Source of the DNA: an uncultured Eubacteriales bacterium
GTDB taxonomy: Bacteria > Bacillota > Clostridia > Oscillospirales > UBA644
DNA length: 64,000 nt
NCBI GenBank assembly: GCA_900547165.1
Contig: URFZ01000001.1
Coordinates: 1 to 64,000, forward strand
Direction of reading: 5' to 3'
Part shown: positions 16,099 through 25,009 of the stretch, one piece after another
Layout: each line of letters opens with the position of its first letter
Numbering within the stretch: position 1 is the stretch's first letter
Notes under the pieces: generated by a model
Databases searched by the model: none
What the model was told of the DNA's origin: nothing
The model's input: the letters and a program-made list of their open reading frames with translations, nothing else
Position numbers and translations under genes: made by a program

Positions 16099-17046
16099 TT
16101 AGTCCTTGAGCTGCTTGCGGTATGCTTCAAGCTCGGACGGGGAGCAATACACGAAATGCTCCGGCTCAACCTCCACCATTGAGGGCTTCTCAACTGAATA
16201 ATCATGGTCCCTCTCAGGATCGTAATCCACGCGCTTGCGCGTGCGCTCCGTAATGGGATTGGGTTCGGGTATTGCGGAAAGCAAAGCCTTTGTATACGGA
16301 TGCAGCGGGTTCTTATACAGGTCGTCGCCATTTGCAACCTCAACCAGATGGCCATAGTACATAACGCCGATACGGTCGGAGAAATACTTGACAACGGAAA
16401 GGTTATGGGCTATGAAAAGTATGCTGAGACCCATCTCGTCCTTCAAATCGTTCAGCAGATTTATAACCTGCGCCTGCACGGAAACGTCCAGCGCGGAAAC
16501 AGGCTCGTCTGCAATTACAAGCTTGGGTTTGGTGATTATCGCGCGGGCTATGCCTATGCGCTGGCGCTGACCACCCGAAAATTCGTGCGGATAGCGGGTG
16601 GCGTGTTCTTCCACAAGACCAACCTTTTCCAGCATCTCAACCACCTGACGGTGAATTTCATCGCGATCCTTCTGTCCGCGCACCTTAAGACCTTCGCCCA
16701 CGATTTCCTCTATGGTCATCTTGGGGTTAAGGGATTCTATGGGGTCCTGGAATATCATGGAGATATTCGATGTAAGATAGCTCCGCAAATCTTTTGTCAT
16801 CTTGCCGGAGATATCCCTGCCGTCAAACAGAACCTCGCCACCCGTGGGATCATACAGACGGATTATGGTGCGGCCCGTTGTGGTTTTTCCGCAGCCGGAT
16901 TCGCCCACCAGGCCAAAGGTTTCCGCCCTGCGCACGGCAAAGCTTACGTCATCAACAGCCTTGACAACCATTTTGTTTTTGCCGTGACCGGAACTGAAGT
17001 GCTGACAAAGGTTTTTTACTTCAAGAATATATTCGTTTTCAGCCAT
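16099..17046 (-). CDS. oppF: oligopeptide ABC transporter ATP-binding protein OppF
   Basis: ATPase subunit of the peptide importer, 315 residues. It shows Walker A GESGCGKTT, the ABC signature FSGGQRQRIGIARAI, Walker B LVIADEPVSALDV, the switch histidine in LFIAHNLSVV and the C-terminal oligopeptide-transport helix HPYTKALLSAIPEPNP. The ATG at 17046 lies inside the last codons of oppD (8-base overlap) with GGAG upstream, so translation is coupled. It is the last gene of the operon. Confidence 0.95.
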   Translation of the reverse strand: MAENEYILEVKNLCQHFSSGHGKNKMVVKAVDDVSFAVRRAETFGLVGESGCGKTTTGRTIIRLYDPTGGEVLFDGRDISGKMTKDLRSYLTSNISMIFQDPIESLNPKMTIEEIVGEGLKVRGQKDRDEIHRQVVEMLEKVGLVEEHATRYPHEFSGGQRQRIGIARAIITKPKLVIADEPVSALDVSVQAQVINLLNDLKDEMGLSILFIAHNLSVVKYFSDRIGVMYYGHLVEVANGDDLYKNPLHPYTKALLSAIPEPNPITERTRKRVDYDPERDHDYSVEKPSMVEVEPEHFVYCSPSELEAYRKQLKD

Positions 17047-18106
17047 TTTGCACTCCACTCCCTTTCATTCTTTCTATTCTGGCCCTAAGCACTTCGGGCA
17101 TCTCTATGCCGTTTGCCTTGGCCTTGGGATGCAGCAGCCATGTTGCCGCAGCATGTGTATCGCTTATTCTGAACATAGGCGGCTCCTGCTCATAATCGAT
17201 TCGCATGGCGAACTGATTTCTGGCGGCAAAAGCATCGCCCTTGGGCGGGAATATCATGTTTGGCGGCGTACCGGGAATCGCCAAAAGGCGTTCCTTGGTA
17301 TGAAGATCCGGCATGGAGCTGAGCAGCGCCCATGTGTACGGATGGGCAGGTTCGAAGAATATCTCCTCGCTGGTGCCCGTTTCCACTATCTTGCCCGCAT
17401 ACATAACGTTCACGCGGTCCGCCATATTTGCCACAACGCCCAAATCGTGAGTTATGAATATAACGGACAGGTTGCGCTCCTTCTTGATATTGTTAATAAG
17501 CTCCAGTATCTTTGCCTGAACCGTAACGTCCAGCGCGGTGGTGGGCTCGTCACAAATCAGTATTTCCGGATTGCCGGCAAGCGCAATAGCTATAACTATA
17601 CGCTGGCGCATACCGCCGGAAAACTGGAACGGATACTGCTCAAAGCGGCGCTCCGCATCGGGAATACCAACGGCTTTCATAAGCTCAAGCGCCTTTGCGC
17701 GGGCGTCGTGCTTGTTCATCTTGTCGTTAAGCCGCAGCACCTCCGTTATCTGGTGGCCTATTTTCATTATGGGGTTCAGTGCAGACAGCGGATCCTGGAA
17801 TATGAGGCCTATCCTCTTGCCGCGGATGCGGTGAAAATCATCCTCATGCACCTTTGTAAGATCCATTCCGTCATAAAGTATCTCGCCGGATTCTATTATG
17901 GCATTGTTTGCCAGAATACCCATAATGGCCTTGATGCTGACGGACTTGCCCGAACCGGACTCGCCGACTATCGCCAGCGTTTCGCCCCTGTGAAGGTTGA
18001 AATCTATGCCGCGCACAGCCTGCACCAATCCGCCGTAAGCGCGGAAGTTGATGCGAAGGTCCTTCACGCTGAGAATTACTTCTTTGTTCATATATTCATT
18101 ACCCAT
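17039..18106 (-). CDS. oppD: oligopeptide ABC transporter ATP-binding protein OppD
   Basis: Second ATPase subunit, 355 residues. Walker A GESGSGKSVS, signature FSGGMRQRIVIAIALA, Walker B ILICDEPTTALDV and the C-terminal HPYTWALLSSMPDLH region are intact. The start is the ATG 4 bases after the oppC stop, with AGAGGAA as ribosome binding site; the open frame upstream lies within oppC. It pairs with OppF as the nucleotide-binding heterodimer. Confidence 0.95.
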   Translation of the reverse strand: MGNEYMNKEVILSVKDLRINFRAYGGLVQAVRGIDFNLHRGETLAIVGESGSGKSVSIKAIMGILANNAIIESGEILYDGMDLTKVHEDDFHRIRGKRIGLIFQDPLSALNPIMKIGHQITEVLRLNDKMNKHDARAKALELMKAVGIPDAERRFEQYPFQFSGGMRQRIVIAIALAGNPEILICDEPTTALDVTVQAKILELINNIKKERNLSVIFITHDLGVVANMADRVNVMYAGKIVETGTSEEIFFEPAHPYTWALLSSMPDLHTKERLLAIPGTPPNMIFPPKGDAFAARNQFAMRIDYEQEPPMFRISDTHAAATWLLHPKAKANGIEMPEVLRARIERMKGSGVQNG

Positions 18107-18110
18107 AGCT

Positions 18111-19262
18111 TTATTCCTCTCCGCGTTTTGTCGGGTCAAGGGCGTCCCTAAGACCATTGGCGAACAGGTTGAATGCAACCATCAGCAGCGAAATCAATAC
18201 GGCCGGGAATATGACCTGATACGGATACTGCAGCAGCACGCTCTGTCCGTTGGAAAGCAGAATGCCTATGGAAGGCTCCGGAGGCGCTATGCCAAGACCG
18301 ATATAGGCGAGGAACGCTTCCGAGAAAATGGCGCCGGGAACGGCGATCATGGCACGAATGATCAGGGGGCCTACGCAGTTGGGCAGAATGTGGCGGAATA
18401 TAAGCGTCTTATCCGGTACTCCCATCGTACGGGCAGCAAGCACGTATTCACGTCCCTTAAAGCGATAGAACTGGGCGCGGATAAGGCGAGATGTGCCTAT
18501 CCAGCCCGTTACCGTCATTGCGAGTATTATGGAGAACATACCTGCGCCGAACACCAACATGAACAGAATGGTAACGACCACGTACGGCATGCCGTCCAAA
18601 ACCTCTGCCAAATGCGTAAGGAATATATCTATCTTGCCTCCGCAATAGCCGGATATAGCGCCGTATACAACGCCTATCACAAGGTTTACCGCAACGGATA
18701 CCGCGGCGATTATAAGCGATATGCGCGCGCCGCGGAAAAGCCTTGTAAGCAAGTCGCGTCCCAAATAGTCCGTGCCGAGCCAATGATATTCGCCGTCTGC
18801 CACGCCGCTGTACTTATAATAGTCAACCTTTACGTCGCACATGGTAACGTTCTTAACGTCGTGCTCGTTAAAAATCTCGATAATGCAGCCTTCAGGATAT
18901 CTGTCGGTATCGTCAAGCTTATCCTTGCGGCGGTCTGTAAGCACGCGGGAACCATCGAATATGCCAAGCTTTTCAAGCCCGGGTATTTTTGGGGGCAGAT
19001 TTTGCTGCGCAACATTCTGCTCAGTATAGGAATACCCTGTGATATTAGGCACTATTATGGCCATCAACACGATCAACAGTATTATTGCGCCGGAGATCAT
19101 GGATACTCTGTTCTTGCTGAGCCTTATCATTGCATCCTTGAAGAAGCCGACGGGTTTAGTTTTAAACTTTTCGTCCTTTATATCTTCCTGATGCAGGGGT
19201 TCAAAATCGGCATCGGGCAAATTTTTAATATCGTCCGGCAGATTATTTCTATCATAAATCAT
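18111..19262 (-). CDS. oppC: oligopeptide ABC transporter permease OppC
   Basis: Permease of 383 residues. One membrane segment lies near residues 55-75, followed by an extracytoplasmic loop of roughly 100 residues, then five segments with the EAA-type loop (EYVLAARTMGVPDKTLIFRHILPN). The loop is longer than in classical OppC (about 300 residues in total), which accounts for the extra length. It starts in a 4-base ATGA overlap with oppB. Confidence 0.94.
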   Translation of the reverse strand: MIYDRNNLPDDIKNLPDADFEPLHQEDIKDEKFKTKPVGFFKDAMIRLSKNRVSMISGAIILLIVLMAIIVPNITGYSYTEQNVAQQNLPPKIPGLEKLGIFDGSRVLTDRRKDKLDDTDRYPEGCIIEIFNEHDVKNVTMCDVKVDYYKYSGVADGEYHWLGTDYLGRDLLTRLFRGARISLIIAAVSVAVNLVIGVVYGAISGYCGGKIDIFLTHLAEVLDGMPYVVVTILFMLVFGAGMFSIILAMTVTGWIGTSRLIRAQFYRFKGREYVLAARTMGVPDKTLIFRHILPNCVGPLIIRAMIAVPGAIFSEAFLAYIGLGIAPPEPSIGILLSNGQSVLLQYPYQVIFPAVLISLLMVAFNLFANGLRDALDPTKRGEE

Positions 19263-20212
19263 GCTTTCTTACCTCCCACGCGCACACGGGGATCGATCAG
19301 GCCGTAGGACAGATCCACCAGCAATATGGTGACCAATGACGTCACCGAATAGAATATCAGGCATGCAACGGTAAGGAAATGGTCGCCGGCCATGATGGAC
19401 TTTACCGTCAAGCCGCCCTGCCCTGGTATTGCGAAGATGTTTTCTATAACAAGAGAACCACCCATTATGCCCGTTATCATTGCGATAAGGGTATTGGAAA
19501 TGGGAATAAGCGAATTACGGAAGGCATGGCGCACTATGGATTGAACCTTGGTCAGGCCCTTGGTGCGCGCAAGCAGCAGATATTCCGAAGAAATATTTTC
19601 TATCAGTTCACCGCGCAGATACCTTGCTATTGTAGCTATAGGGCTGAGAGCCAGCGCAATGATGGGCAGCACCAAAGAGTGGAGCTGCTGCGCAAGCGTG
19701 GCGGCGTTCGTGTCGTAAAGCGTCGGGAACCATTCCAGCTTAAATGCTAAGAAATACTGAAGGGCCGATGCAAAAACAAACGACGGTACTGATATGAATA
19801 TTACCACGAAGAATGATATCACGTGGTCCACCCATGTGTTGCGCTTAAGCGCGGCTACCGTTCCGGCAATAAGCCCCAACGGTATTGATATGAAAAGAGA
19901 CAGGAAATTGACCAAAATCGTGGGCGGAAGTCGGTTGATCAATATGCCGAATACCGGCAGGCCGGGACGAAGCTTTACGGAAACACCGAAATCAAGATCG
20001 GTAACTATATCCGAAATAAAATAAAAATACTGAACCGGCAAAGGATCGTTGAGATGGAACTTGTCTTCCAGCTGTTTCTGTATTTCAAGCGGCACCTCCG
20101 GATTTTCAAAAAGCGACATCGGCATCAGGCGCACCACGATAAAAGAAAGCGACATGATAAGGAAAAGCGTGATGAGCATTGCAGCGATGCGGGACATAAT
20201 GTATCTAAACAT
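19259..20212 (-). CDS. oppB: oligopeptide ABC transporter permease OppB
   Basis: Permease of 317 residues with six membrane segments. It begins with the family's typical RYIMSRIAAMLITLFLIMSLSF and has the EAA-type loop YLLLARTKGLTKVQSIVRHAFRNSLIP. It is separated from the binding-protein gene by 132 bases that contain strong hairpins, and it overlaps oppC by 4 bases. The last residues DLSYGLIDPRVRVGGKKA are typical. Confidence 0.95.
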   Translation of the reverse strand: MFRYIMSRIAAMLITLFLIMSLSFIVVRLMPMSLFENPEVPLEIQKQLEDKFHLNDPLPVQYFYFISDIVTDLDFGVSVKLRPGLPVFGILINRLPPTILVNFLSLFISIPLGLIAGTVAALKRNTWVDHVISFFVVIFISVPSFVFASALQYFLAFKLEWFPTLYDTNAATLAQQLHSLVLPIIALALSPIATIARYLRGELIENISSEYLLLARTKGLTKVQSIVRHAFRNSLIPISNTLIAMITGIMGGSLVIENIFAIPGQGGLTVKSIMAGDHFLTVACLIFYSVTSLVTILLVDLSYGLIDPRVRVGGKKA

Positions 20213-20241
20213 AGGATTCTCCTAACTGCATGGGACTTCCC

Positions 20242-20304
20242 CGGATAAAGCCTTCGCTATTATCCGAATCGGGGGCATGCCGCCACATTAGGTAGCATGC
20301 CCCC
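20242..20304 (-). other. hairpins between oppA and oppB
   Basis: A perfect 10-bp stem GGGGGCATGC/GCATGCCCCC (20271-20280 with 20295-20304) and a second stem CGGATAA/TTATCCG (20242-20266) lie after the binding-protein gene. There is no T run, so this looks like an RNA stability or partial-termination element. Such elements often keep the binding protein more abundant than the permeases. Confidence 0.6.
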
Positions 20305-20344
20305 GGAAGATGTGTGTTAAGTTAACGTTTGGCTGTTCAGGCGC

Positions 20345-22201
20345 TTAGTCGGTGACGATATCGCCGTAAGGTTCGCCCCAACCGAAGCCGGGAATATAGG
20401 TGTAAACGGGCAGAACCAGACGGTCGGAATGGAGCTCGTAAACAACATCCTGTACAACGGGGCACTGCACCACATGCTCAAGGTAGATCTCCTCAAGCTT
20501 CTGAGTTTCCTGCAGCAGGGTCTCGTAATCGCCGTTCTGGATTTCGCGGCAATATGCGAACTGGGCGTCAAACTCGTCGTTGAAGTAGTTGTTGGGCGCT
20601 CCGGAATAGCCGCTGGTGAAGTAGTAGAAGCCTTCGTAAGGATAGGTACGCGCAACGGCACGGGCCCAATCGTTGGGGGAAAGATCCCAACCGTCGTCGC
20701 CCTGCTTCTTGTACTCGGTGGTGGAGATGCCGCTGTAGTTCTTTATTTCCACGGTCACGCGGTTGTTAAAGACCTTGGGGAACTCCTCCTGGAGGAACTG
20801 AGCGGTCTTGTTCCAGTGTACCTCGCTGGGATCGTAAGCAATGATGATGTTGATAACGGTGCCAGCGGGAACGCCGCACTCTTCATAGGCCTTGTTCAGG
20901 TAATCAAGCGCAAGTTCGGGGTTGTAGCCGGTGGTGTGGCCTTCTGCGCTCCAGGAGGCAACCATTTCTTCCACGGCCTTGCCGTACTTGGATTCGCGGT
21001 AGACGCGGGCACCCTCGCTGAGTATACCGGCCTGGGCACTTACGTACCAACCGGCGGGTTCCATATGACCAAACAGGTTCTTGGCTATGGTCTCGCGGTC
21101 GATGGCGTGATAGATAGCCTTGCGGTAGTTGTCGCTGCCGCTGATGGGGTTATTGGGGTTCTTGCAGTTGATGTCCAGATGGAACACAGAGTTGGAGCCG
21201 TATTCCACAAGGCGCGGATCATCGATGTAGGTTTCGAGGGTATCAGAGTTGGGCGCGAATATATCCAGCTGCCCCTGCTCCCAAAGCTCAACGCGGGCAT
21301 TCTGCTCGGGAACTACGCGATACTGTACCTCGTCATAATTGAAGTAATCAGCCAGCCAATGGTCGGGGTTCTTAACATATGTCTGCACGGAGTCATAGGT
21401 CCAATCAGAGAAGATGTAAGGACCGCAGCCCATGAAGTGGTCAAGGTCGGAACCGTAGGAAGTGGTCAGGCCGTCGGCGCTGAGGCATTCGTTCCACAGG
21501 GGTTCGTAGCAGGGTACGTTGTTCCTGTTGAAGAAGTGGTTCATAACCTGAGTAGCGGTGTTTACGTCAACGGTGGTTATCTGAATGGTGTAATCATCGA
21601 TCTTCTTTATACCGACGTCTTCCCAATCGGTGGGTATGCCGCCTTCGGAATTCTGCATGGAATACTGCTCGGCATTCACGATGGTGATGGCATTGCTGGC
21701 CAGGAAGGTGCTCATACGGGGCATCATCACGGGGTCAAGCTGCTGCTTAAAGGTGAACATAAAGGTGTCCGCATTGATGGGATCGCCATTGTTCCACTTT
21801 GCATCCTCGCGGATCTTTATCTGCCAGTTGTAATCGTCGATCTGAATGGGCTCTTCAGCGGCGATGTCGCAGATCCAGATGTATCCGTTGCCTTCTTCGT
21901 TGGGATACTGACGATACAGATAGCTCATGCAATAGGTGGCAACGTTGCCAACGGGGCTATCAACATTGTCAAGGAAGTTGAGGCTCGAATGGTCGGAACT
22001 GAGCACGGAATAATAGACCTTCTTACCCTCTGCCGTGGGCTCTGTTACAGGAGCGTCGGTCGGGGTCGTGGTCTCCGCAGGTGTGCCGGCGTTGGGGTCG
22101 TCGGTCTGCACAGGATCCTGCGTGGTGTTGGAGGGAGTGCATGCAGCCAGCAGGCCAATTACGAATATCATGGCCAGAAGCAGTGCAATGGTTTTCTTCA
22201 T
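20345..22201 (-). CDS. oppA: oligopeptide-binding lipoprotein OppA
   Basis: Extracellular solute-binding protein of family 5, 618 residues. The signal peptide MKKTIALLLAMIFVIGLLAAC has a lipobox with Cys21, followed by a Thr/Pro-rich linker. Family landmarks are the ligand-domain motifs WQIKIREDAKWNNGDPI and GCGPYIFSDWTYDS, and VLPVYTYIPGFGW near the end. Its length and its neighbours oppBCDF indicate peptide uptake; the exact peptide range is unknown. GGAGAG precedes the ATG. A TTGACT box lies upstream but no convincing -10 was found. Confidence 0.93.
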   Translation of the reverse strand: MKKTIALLLAMIFVIGLLAACTPSNTTQDPVQTDDPNAGTPAETTTPTDAPVTEPTAEGKKVYYSVLSSDHSSLNFLDNVDSPVGNVATYCMSYLYRQYPNEEGNGYIWICDIAAEEPIQIDDYNWQIKIREDAKWNNGDPINADTFMFTFKQQLDPVMMPRMSTFLASNAITIVNAEQYSMQNSEGGIPTDWEDVGIKKIDDYTIQITTVDVNTATQVMNHFFNRNNVPCYEPLWNECLSADGLTTSYGSDLDHFMGCGPYIFSDWTYDSVQTYVKNPDHWLADYFNYDEVQYRVVPEQNARVELWEQGQLDIFAPNSDTLETYIDDPRLVEYGSNSVFHLDINCKNPNNPISGSDNYRKAIYHAIDRETIAKNLFGHMEPAGWYVSAQAGILSEGARVYRESKYGKAVEEMVASWSAEGHTTGYNPELALDYLNKAYEECGVPAGTVINIIIAYDPSEVHWNKTAQFLQEEFPKVFNNRVTVEIKNYSGISTTEYKKQGDDGWDLSPNDWARAVARTYPYEGFYYFTSGYSGAPNNYFNDEFDAQFAYCREIQNGDYETLLQETQKLEEIYLEHVVQCPVVQDVVYELHSDRLVLPVYTYIPGFGWGEPYGDIVTD

Positions 22202-22297
22202 GTCGTTTTTCTCTCCTTTTGTTCTTTTTTATTTTTTGCAGAAGCCCTTAGCGGCTTCAAATTTAAAGTCAAGTTTATTGGATTTTGCCTGCCTTAA

Positions 22298-22705
22298 TTA
22301 AAGCATATATAGTAACGAAAGCAGCGCCGATATCACAATGAGTATTGCCGCGCATACCATATATAAGGATACATCATTATGATGCTTGCGGCTGTCGCGA
22401 TATTCAATATAGTCATCTTTCAAGTCGTCTGCCGTTTTATGTTCGTTGCGGAAAATCATTTTAAGAAGCTTTACGCCGTAAGAAAGGCTTGTAAACATGT
22501 GCATATTTGTCAGCTGATGCGCTATGCCGACGAGCAAAAGCGCCATTCCGGCCGAAAATATCGCATTTATTATCCATACGAAAGCCGTTTGTTCCCTTCC
22601 CCTGCCGATAACGTAAGAAACCACGATCCCCAGCACGCAAACGAATGCCATTTTAGGCCATGACTGTTTAAATTTGTTCAACATAGTCTGTTGAGGATAA
22701 CTCAC
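22298..22705 (-). CDS. small membrane protein, probably DUF3899
   Basis: 135 residues with membrane segments at about 18-36 (MAFVCVLGIVVSYVIG), 45-65 (IINAIFSAGMALLLVGIAH) and the C-terminus (VCAAILIVISALLSLLYML), plus a charged stretch FRNEHKTADDLKDDYIEYRDSRK between them. This layout resembles DUF3899 proteins of Firmicutes; the function is unknown. No ribosome binding site precedes the upstream ATG, whereas GGAGG lies 8 bases before the GTG at 22705, which is therefore chosen. Confidence 0.6.
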   Translation of the reverse strand: MSYPQQTMLNKFKQSWPKMAFVCVLGIVVSYVIGRGREQTAFVWIINAIFSAGMALLLVGIAHQLTNMHMFTSLSYGVKLLKMIFRNEHKTADDLKDDYIEYRDSRKHHNDVSLYMVCAAILIVISALLSLLYML

Positions 22706-22833
22706 CAATGTTTCCTCCACCCGGTTTCGTGTATAAGGTTTGGATCCGTCCCTTGGACCCGTTCGGTAATATATTATGTACATTCATACATATATATCAG
22801 ATAATAAGCATAAGAACACTTTAATTATATGAT

Positions 22834-22862
22834 ATTTAAGCACATAAACACCGTCTTGTCAA
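22834..22862 (-). promoter_or_regulatory. promoter of the small membrane protein gene
   Basis: On the minus strand TTGACA (22857-22862), 17-base spacer, TTAAAT (22834-22839). Confidence 0.6.
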
Positions 22863-22975
22863 TACATTGTTTCTATGTATACAATTCCGTCTTAATTCGT
22901 CGATAGGGGCTTGCTATACCACTAATATGGTAATAGAATATATAATATGAAGATTTGCAGCAAAGGAGCTTCCCC

Positions 22976-23740
22976 ATGCGTTTAGCAATGAAAGGCACCA
23001 CAGCAAAAAATACCCGTTATGCCGATAAGCCAAACGAGGATCTTTTCTTCTTTGACGAGGCAACAGGTTTTGCCATGATACTTGACGGTGTAAGCCGCGA
23101 CAGAGAAAACGGCATATACCCCAACCCCAGCCCCGCCTGCCGCGCCGACAACGCCTTTGCCGATGCCGCGCAGGCCGTACTTTTGAAAAAAAACGGTGCC
23201 GCACCGGCGGACCGCCTTAAAGCGGCAGTATACGCCGGGAACATGGCCGTTGCCGCCGCCAACGAAGGCTTCCCCTCCCCATTCCTCCCGGGCACGGTCG
23301 GCGTGCTTGCGCTTTTTGCCGAACACAAGCTGCATTATGCATATATAGGAGATTCTAACGGCATATTGATTTCAAACGGAACGCTATCGTATTTTACAAC
23401 ACCTCAAACCGCAGAGGTGCATCGCCGCCGCAAGGAGTTTACGTCCGACGAGATACGCGCCGTTATATGCAACAATCCTTCCCACCCCTGCGGCTACGGC
23501 GTATGGAACGGCATGCCGTCCGCCGCAGAGTTTCTGCGCGTGGGCGAACTGCCTTTATCCGCAGGCGACAGGGTCCTTTTATGTACTGACGGAATCGACC
23601 CGTTCCTTGTGTCGTTGCCGGATAAAGCCATAGCCGCTATGGATGCCGATACTTTAATTTCTCAGGCCATGGCCTACATGATGCCCGAAGGATACATGGA
23701 TGACCGCACAGCCATTGTTATAAACATATTGGATGTATGA
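22976..23740 (+). CDS. PP2C-type protein phosphatase
   Basis: Metal-dependent Ser/Thr phosphatase-like protein of 254 residues. Motifs in order: NEDLFFFD, ILDGVSRD (metal-binding Asp and Gly), GTVGVLAL, YIGDSNGIL, LLCTDGIDPFL and DDRTAIVI. All key aspartates are present, so activity is expected. There is no membrane segment and no partner kinase nearby. The start is the ATG preceded by AAAGGAG; a TATAAT lies 30 bases upstream, without a clear -35 box. It is a monocistronic gene with its own terminator. Confidence 0.85.
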   Translation: MRLAMKGTTAKNTRYADKPNEDLFFFDEATGFAMILDGVSRDRENGIYPNPSPACRADNAFADAAQAVLLKKNGAAPADRLKAAVYAGNMAVAAANEGFPSPFLPGTVGVLALFAEHKLHYAYIGDSNGILISNGTLSYFTTPQTAEVHRRRKEFTSDEIRAVICNNPSHPCGYGVWNGMPSAAEFLRVGELPLSAGDRVLLCTDGIDPFLVSLPDKAIAAMDADTLISQAMAYMMPEGYMDDRTAIVINILDV

Positions 23741-23805
23741 ACGAGGTTGGAACCCCGTGTCATCATAATCCATGATTGCAGAATATACCCTTGTATGCAG
23801 AAAAG

Positions 23806-23838
23806 CGGCGTGACCGTGAAGGTCGCACCGTTTTTTCT
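23806..23838 (+). terminator. Rho-independent terminator of the PP2C gene
   Basis: GCGTGACC and GGTCGCAC form an imperfect stem, followed by TTTTTTCTTT. Confidence 0.75.
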
Positions 23839-23889
23839 TTGCCCAACCTTAATACTTATGACTGGTAAGCATTAGGCCGGCGTGATTTC

Positions 23890-23978
23890 TGGCGGAGCGG
23901 GTGGGATTCGAACCCACGGAACCTTGCGGTTCAACTGATTTCGAGTCAGTCCCGTTATGACCACTTCGATACCGCTCC
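23890..23978 (-). tRNA. tRNA-Ser (anticodon CGA)
   Basis: An 89-base class II tRNA. The acceptor stem is GGAGCGG with CCGCTCC, the anticodon loop CTCGAAA sits on stem CTGA/TCAG, a long variable arm GAACCGCAAGGTTC follows, the T arm is GTGGGTTCGAATCCCAC, and CCA is encoded. No strong promoter lies directly upstream. It may be read from the promoter at 24171-24199 together with the damaged tRNA-Ser copy. Confidence 0.96.
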
Positions 23979-24084
23979 GTATTTATCTCAACATCAGCAC
24001 CTCGGAAAACGGGGAGAACTGATGGGGAGAACAAAGAAAAATATTAAGTTAAGGATACCCGAAAAACCCCGTAAAATCAAGGGA

Positions 24085-24158
24085 TTCCGGTTAGGGAGCT
24101 ACCGAGTAGCGACCACGATTTCGAGTCATGTCCGTTATGACCACTTCGATACGTCTCC
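24085..24158 (-). pseudogene. tRNA-Ser-like sequence with aberrant 3' half
   Basis: From 24158 the minus strand reads GGAGACG, then a D arm identical to the intact tRNA-Ser for 21 bases, an anticodon stem with the CTCGAAA loop, and a variable-arm-like hairpin GCTAC-TCG-GTAGC. After that no T arm and no CGTCTCC to close the acceptor stem can be found. It is either a truncated tRNA gene or a sign of a faulty join. Confidence 0.65.
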
Positions 24159-24170
24159 GTGTATAAAAAT

Positions 24171-24199
24171 ATTGTACTAAAAAAACGGCGGTTTGTCAA
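24171..24199 (-). promoter_or_regulatory. promoter of the tRNA-Ser-like sequence
   Basis: On the minus strand TTGACA (24194-24199), 17-base spacer, TACAAT (24171-24176), ending 12 bases before the tRNA-like 5' end. It is a typical stable-RNA promoter. Confidence 0.8.
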
Positions 24200-24335
24200 T
24201 AGGTATGCACAAAAAAATTGTGTGTTTTTACGGAAATCTGCGACAGGAGAACAAGAACTCCGCATTTTTATTATTTCAAAACAAGGATTCAACAAATCTT
24301 AATCTGTTCAACATAAAACTTAATTACGCTGAATC

Positions 24336-24364
24336 TTGTAACCGCGCAATTGTTATGATATACT
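24336..24364 (+). promoter_or_regulatory. promoter of the membrane protein gene at 24404
   Basis: TTGTAA (24336-24341), 17-base spacer, TATACT (24359-24364). Confidence 0.65.
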
Positions 24365-24403
24365 CTTTCTGTAAGAAGATTCGGAAAGGGGCTTGCGTTC
24401 ATA

Positions 24404-24943
24404 ATGAAATGCGATTTACGAAAAATCATACTGAACCCTCTGACGATGCTTGTTTGCGGGCTTTTGCTCGGAACAGCGGCGCGGCTGTTTGACATATACA
24501 CACAAAACCTCGGAGACATTTTTTCGCAAATGGCGGTTTGGGTTCTGCTCGGAACACTGATAGCGATTTACAGTCCGACAAGAGTGCGCGCAATGATAAA
24601 CATACTCCCCTTTTGTCTCGGCATGCTCGCCACATATTATATAACTGCAACGCTCACAAAAAATCTGACGATTTGGTATATAAATTGGAACGTCATAAAA
24701 TACTGGACCGTGTTCGCATTTTTATCTCCGTTCGCGGCATTGATCGTGTGGCAAACAAAGGAAAAGGGCATATCGGGAAAAATAATCGGAGTGGGAGTCG
24801 TCTTGTTCTCTGTATTAACAAGCGTTATCATGTTCGGCGGTCCGCGATTTTATGATTTTATAATTGACGGGTTGTTGATATACTTTTTGTTTTTCAAAAA
24901 AATCGAGAGACCGAAACCCAATGACAGAAAAGAAATTGCTTGA
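24404..24943 (+). CDS. integral membrane protein of unknown function
   Basis: 179 residues with about six hydrophobic segments, for example LTMLVCGLLLGTAARLF, AVWVLLGTLIAIY, ILPFCLGMLATYYI, FAFLSPFAALIVW and IIGVGVVLFSVLTSVIMFGG. It has a short charged tail (KKIERPKPNDRKEIA) and no catalytic motif. It resembles small conserved membrane proteins of gut Firmicutes, but no name can be given safely. The ribosome binding site is weak (AAAGGGG about 12 bases before the ATG). The promoter of the next gene overlaps its stop codon. Confidence 0.75.
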   Translation: MKCDLRKIILNPLTMLVCGLLLGTAARLFDIYTQNLGDIFSQMAVWVLLGTLIAIYSPTRVRAMINILPFCLGMLATYYITATLTKNLTIWYINWNVIKYWTVFAFLSPFAALIVWQTKEKGISGKIIGVGVVLFSVLTSVIMFGGPRFYDFIIDGLLIYFLFFKKIERPKPNDRKEIA

Positions 24944-24968
24944 CACCGATTACTCATTATGCTATACT
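24940..24968 (+). promoter_or_regulatory. consensus promoter of the HEPN-like gene
   Basis: TTGACA (24940-24945), 17-base spacer, TATACT (24963-24968). The -35 box contains the TGA stop codon of the upstream gene. Confidence 0.8.
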
Positions 24969-25009
24969 TATTCTGAAAATTCGGCAAAACCCTGCTTCGG
25001 AGGATAATT

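Noticed and set aside
20429..22297. 622-codon open frame opposite oppA
   Set aside because: Antisense shadow of the binding-protein gene, with low-complexity Val/Gly-rich product.
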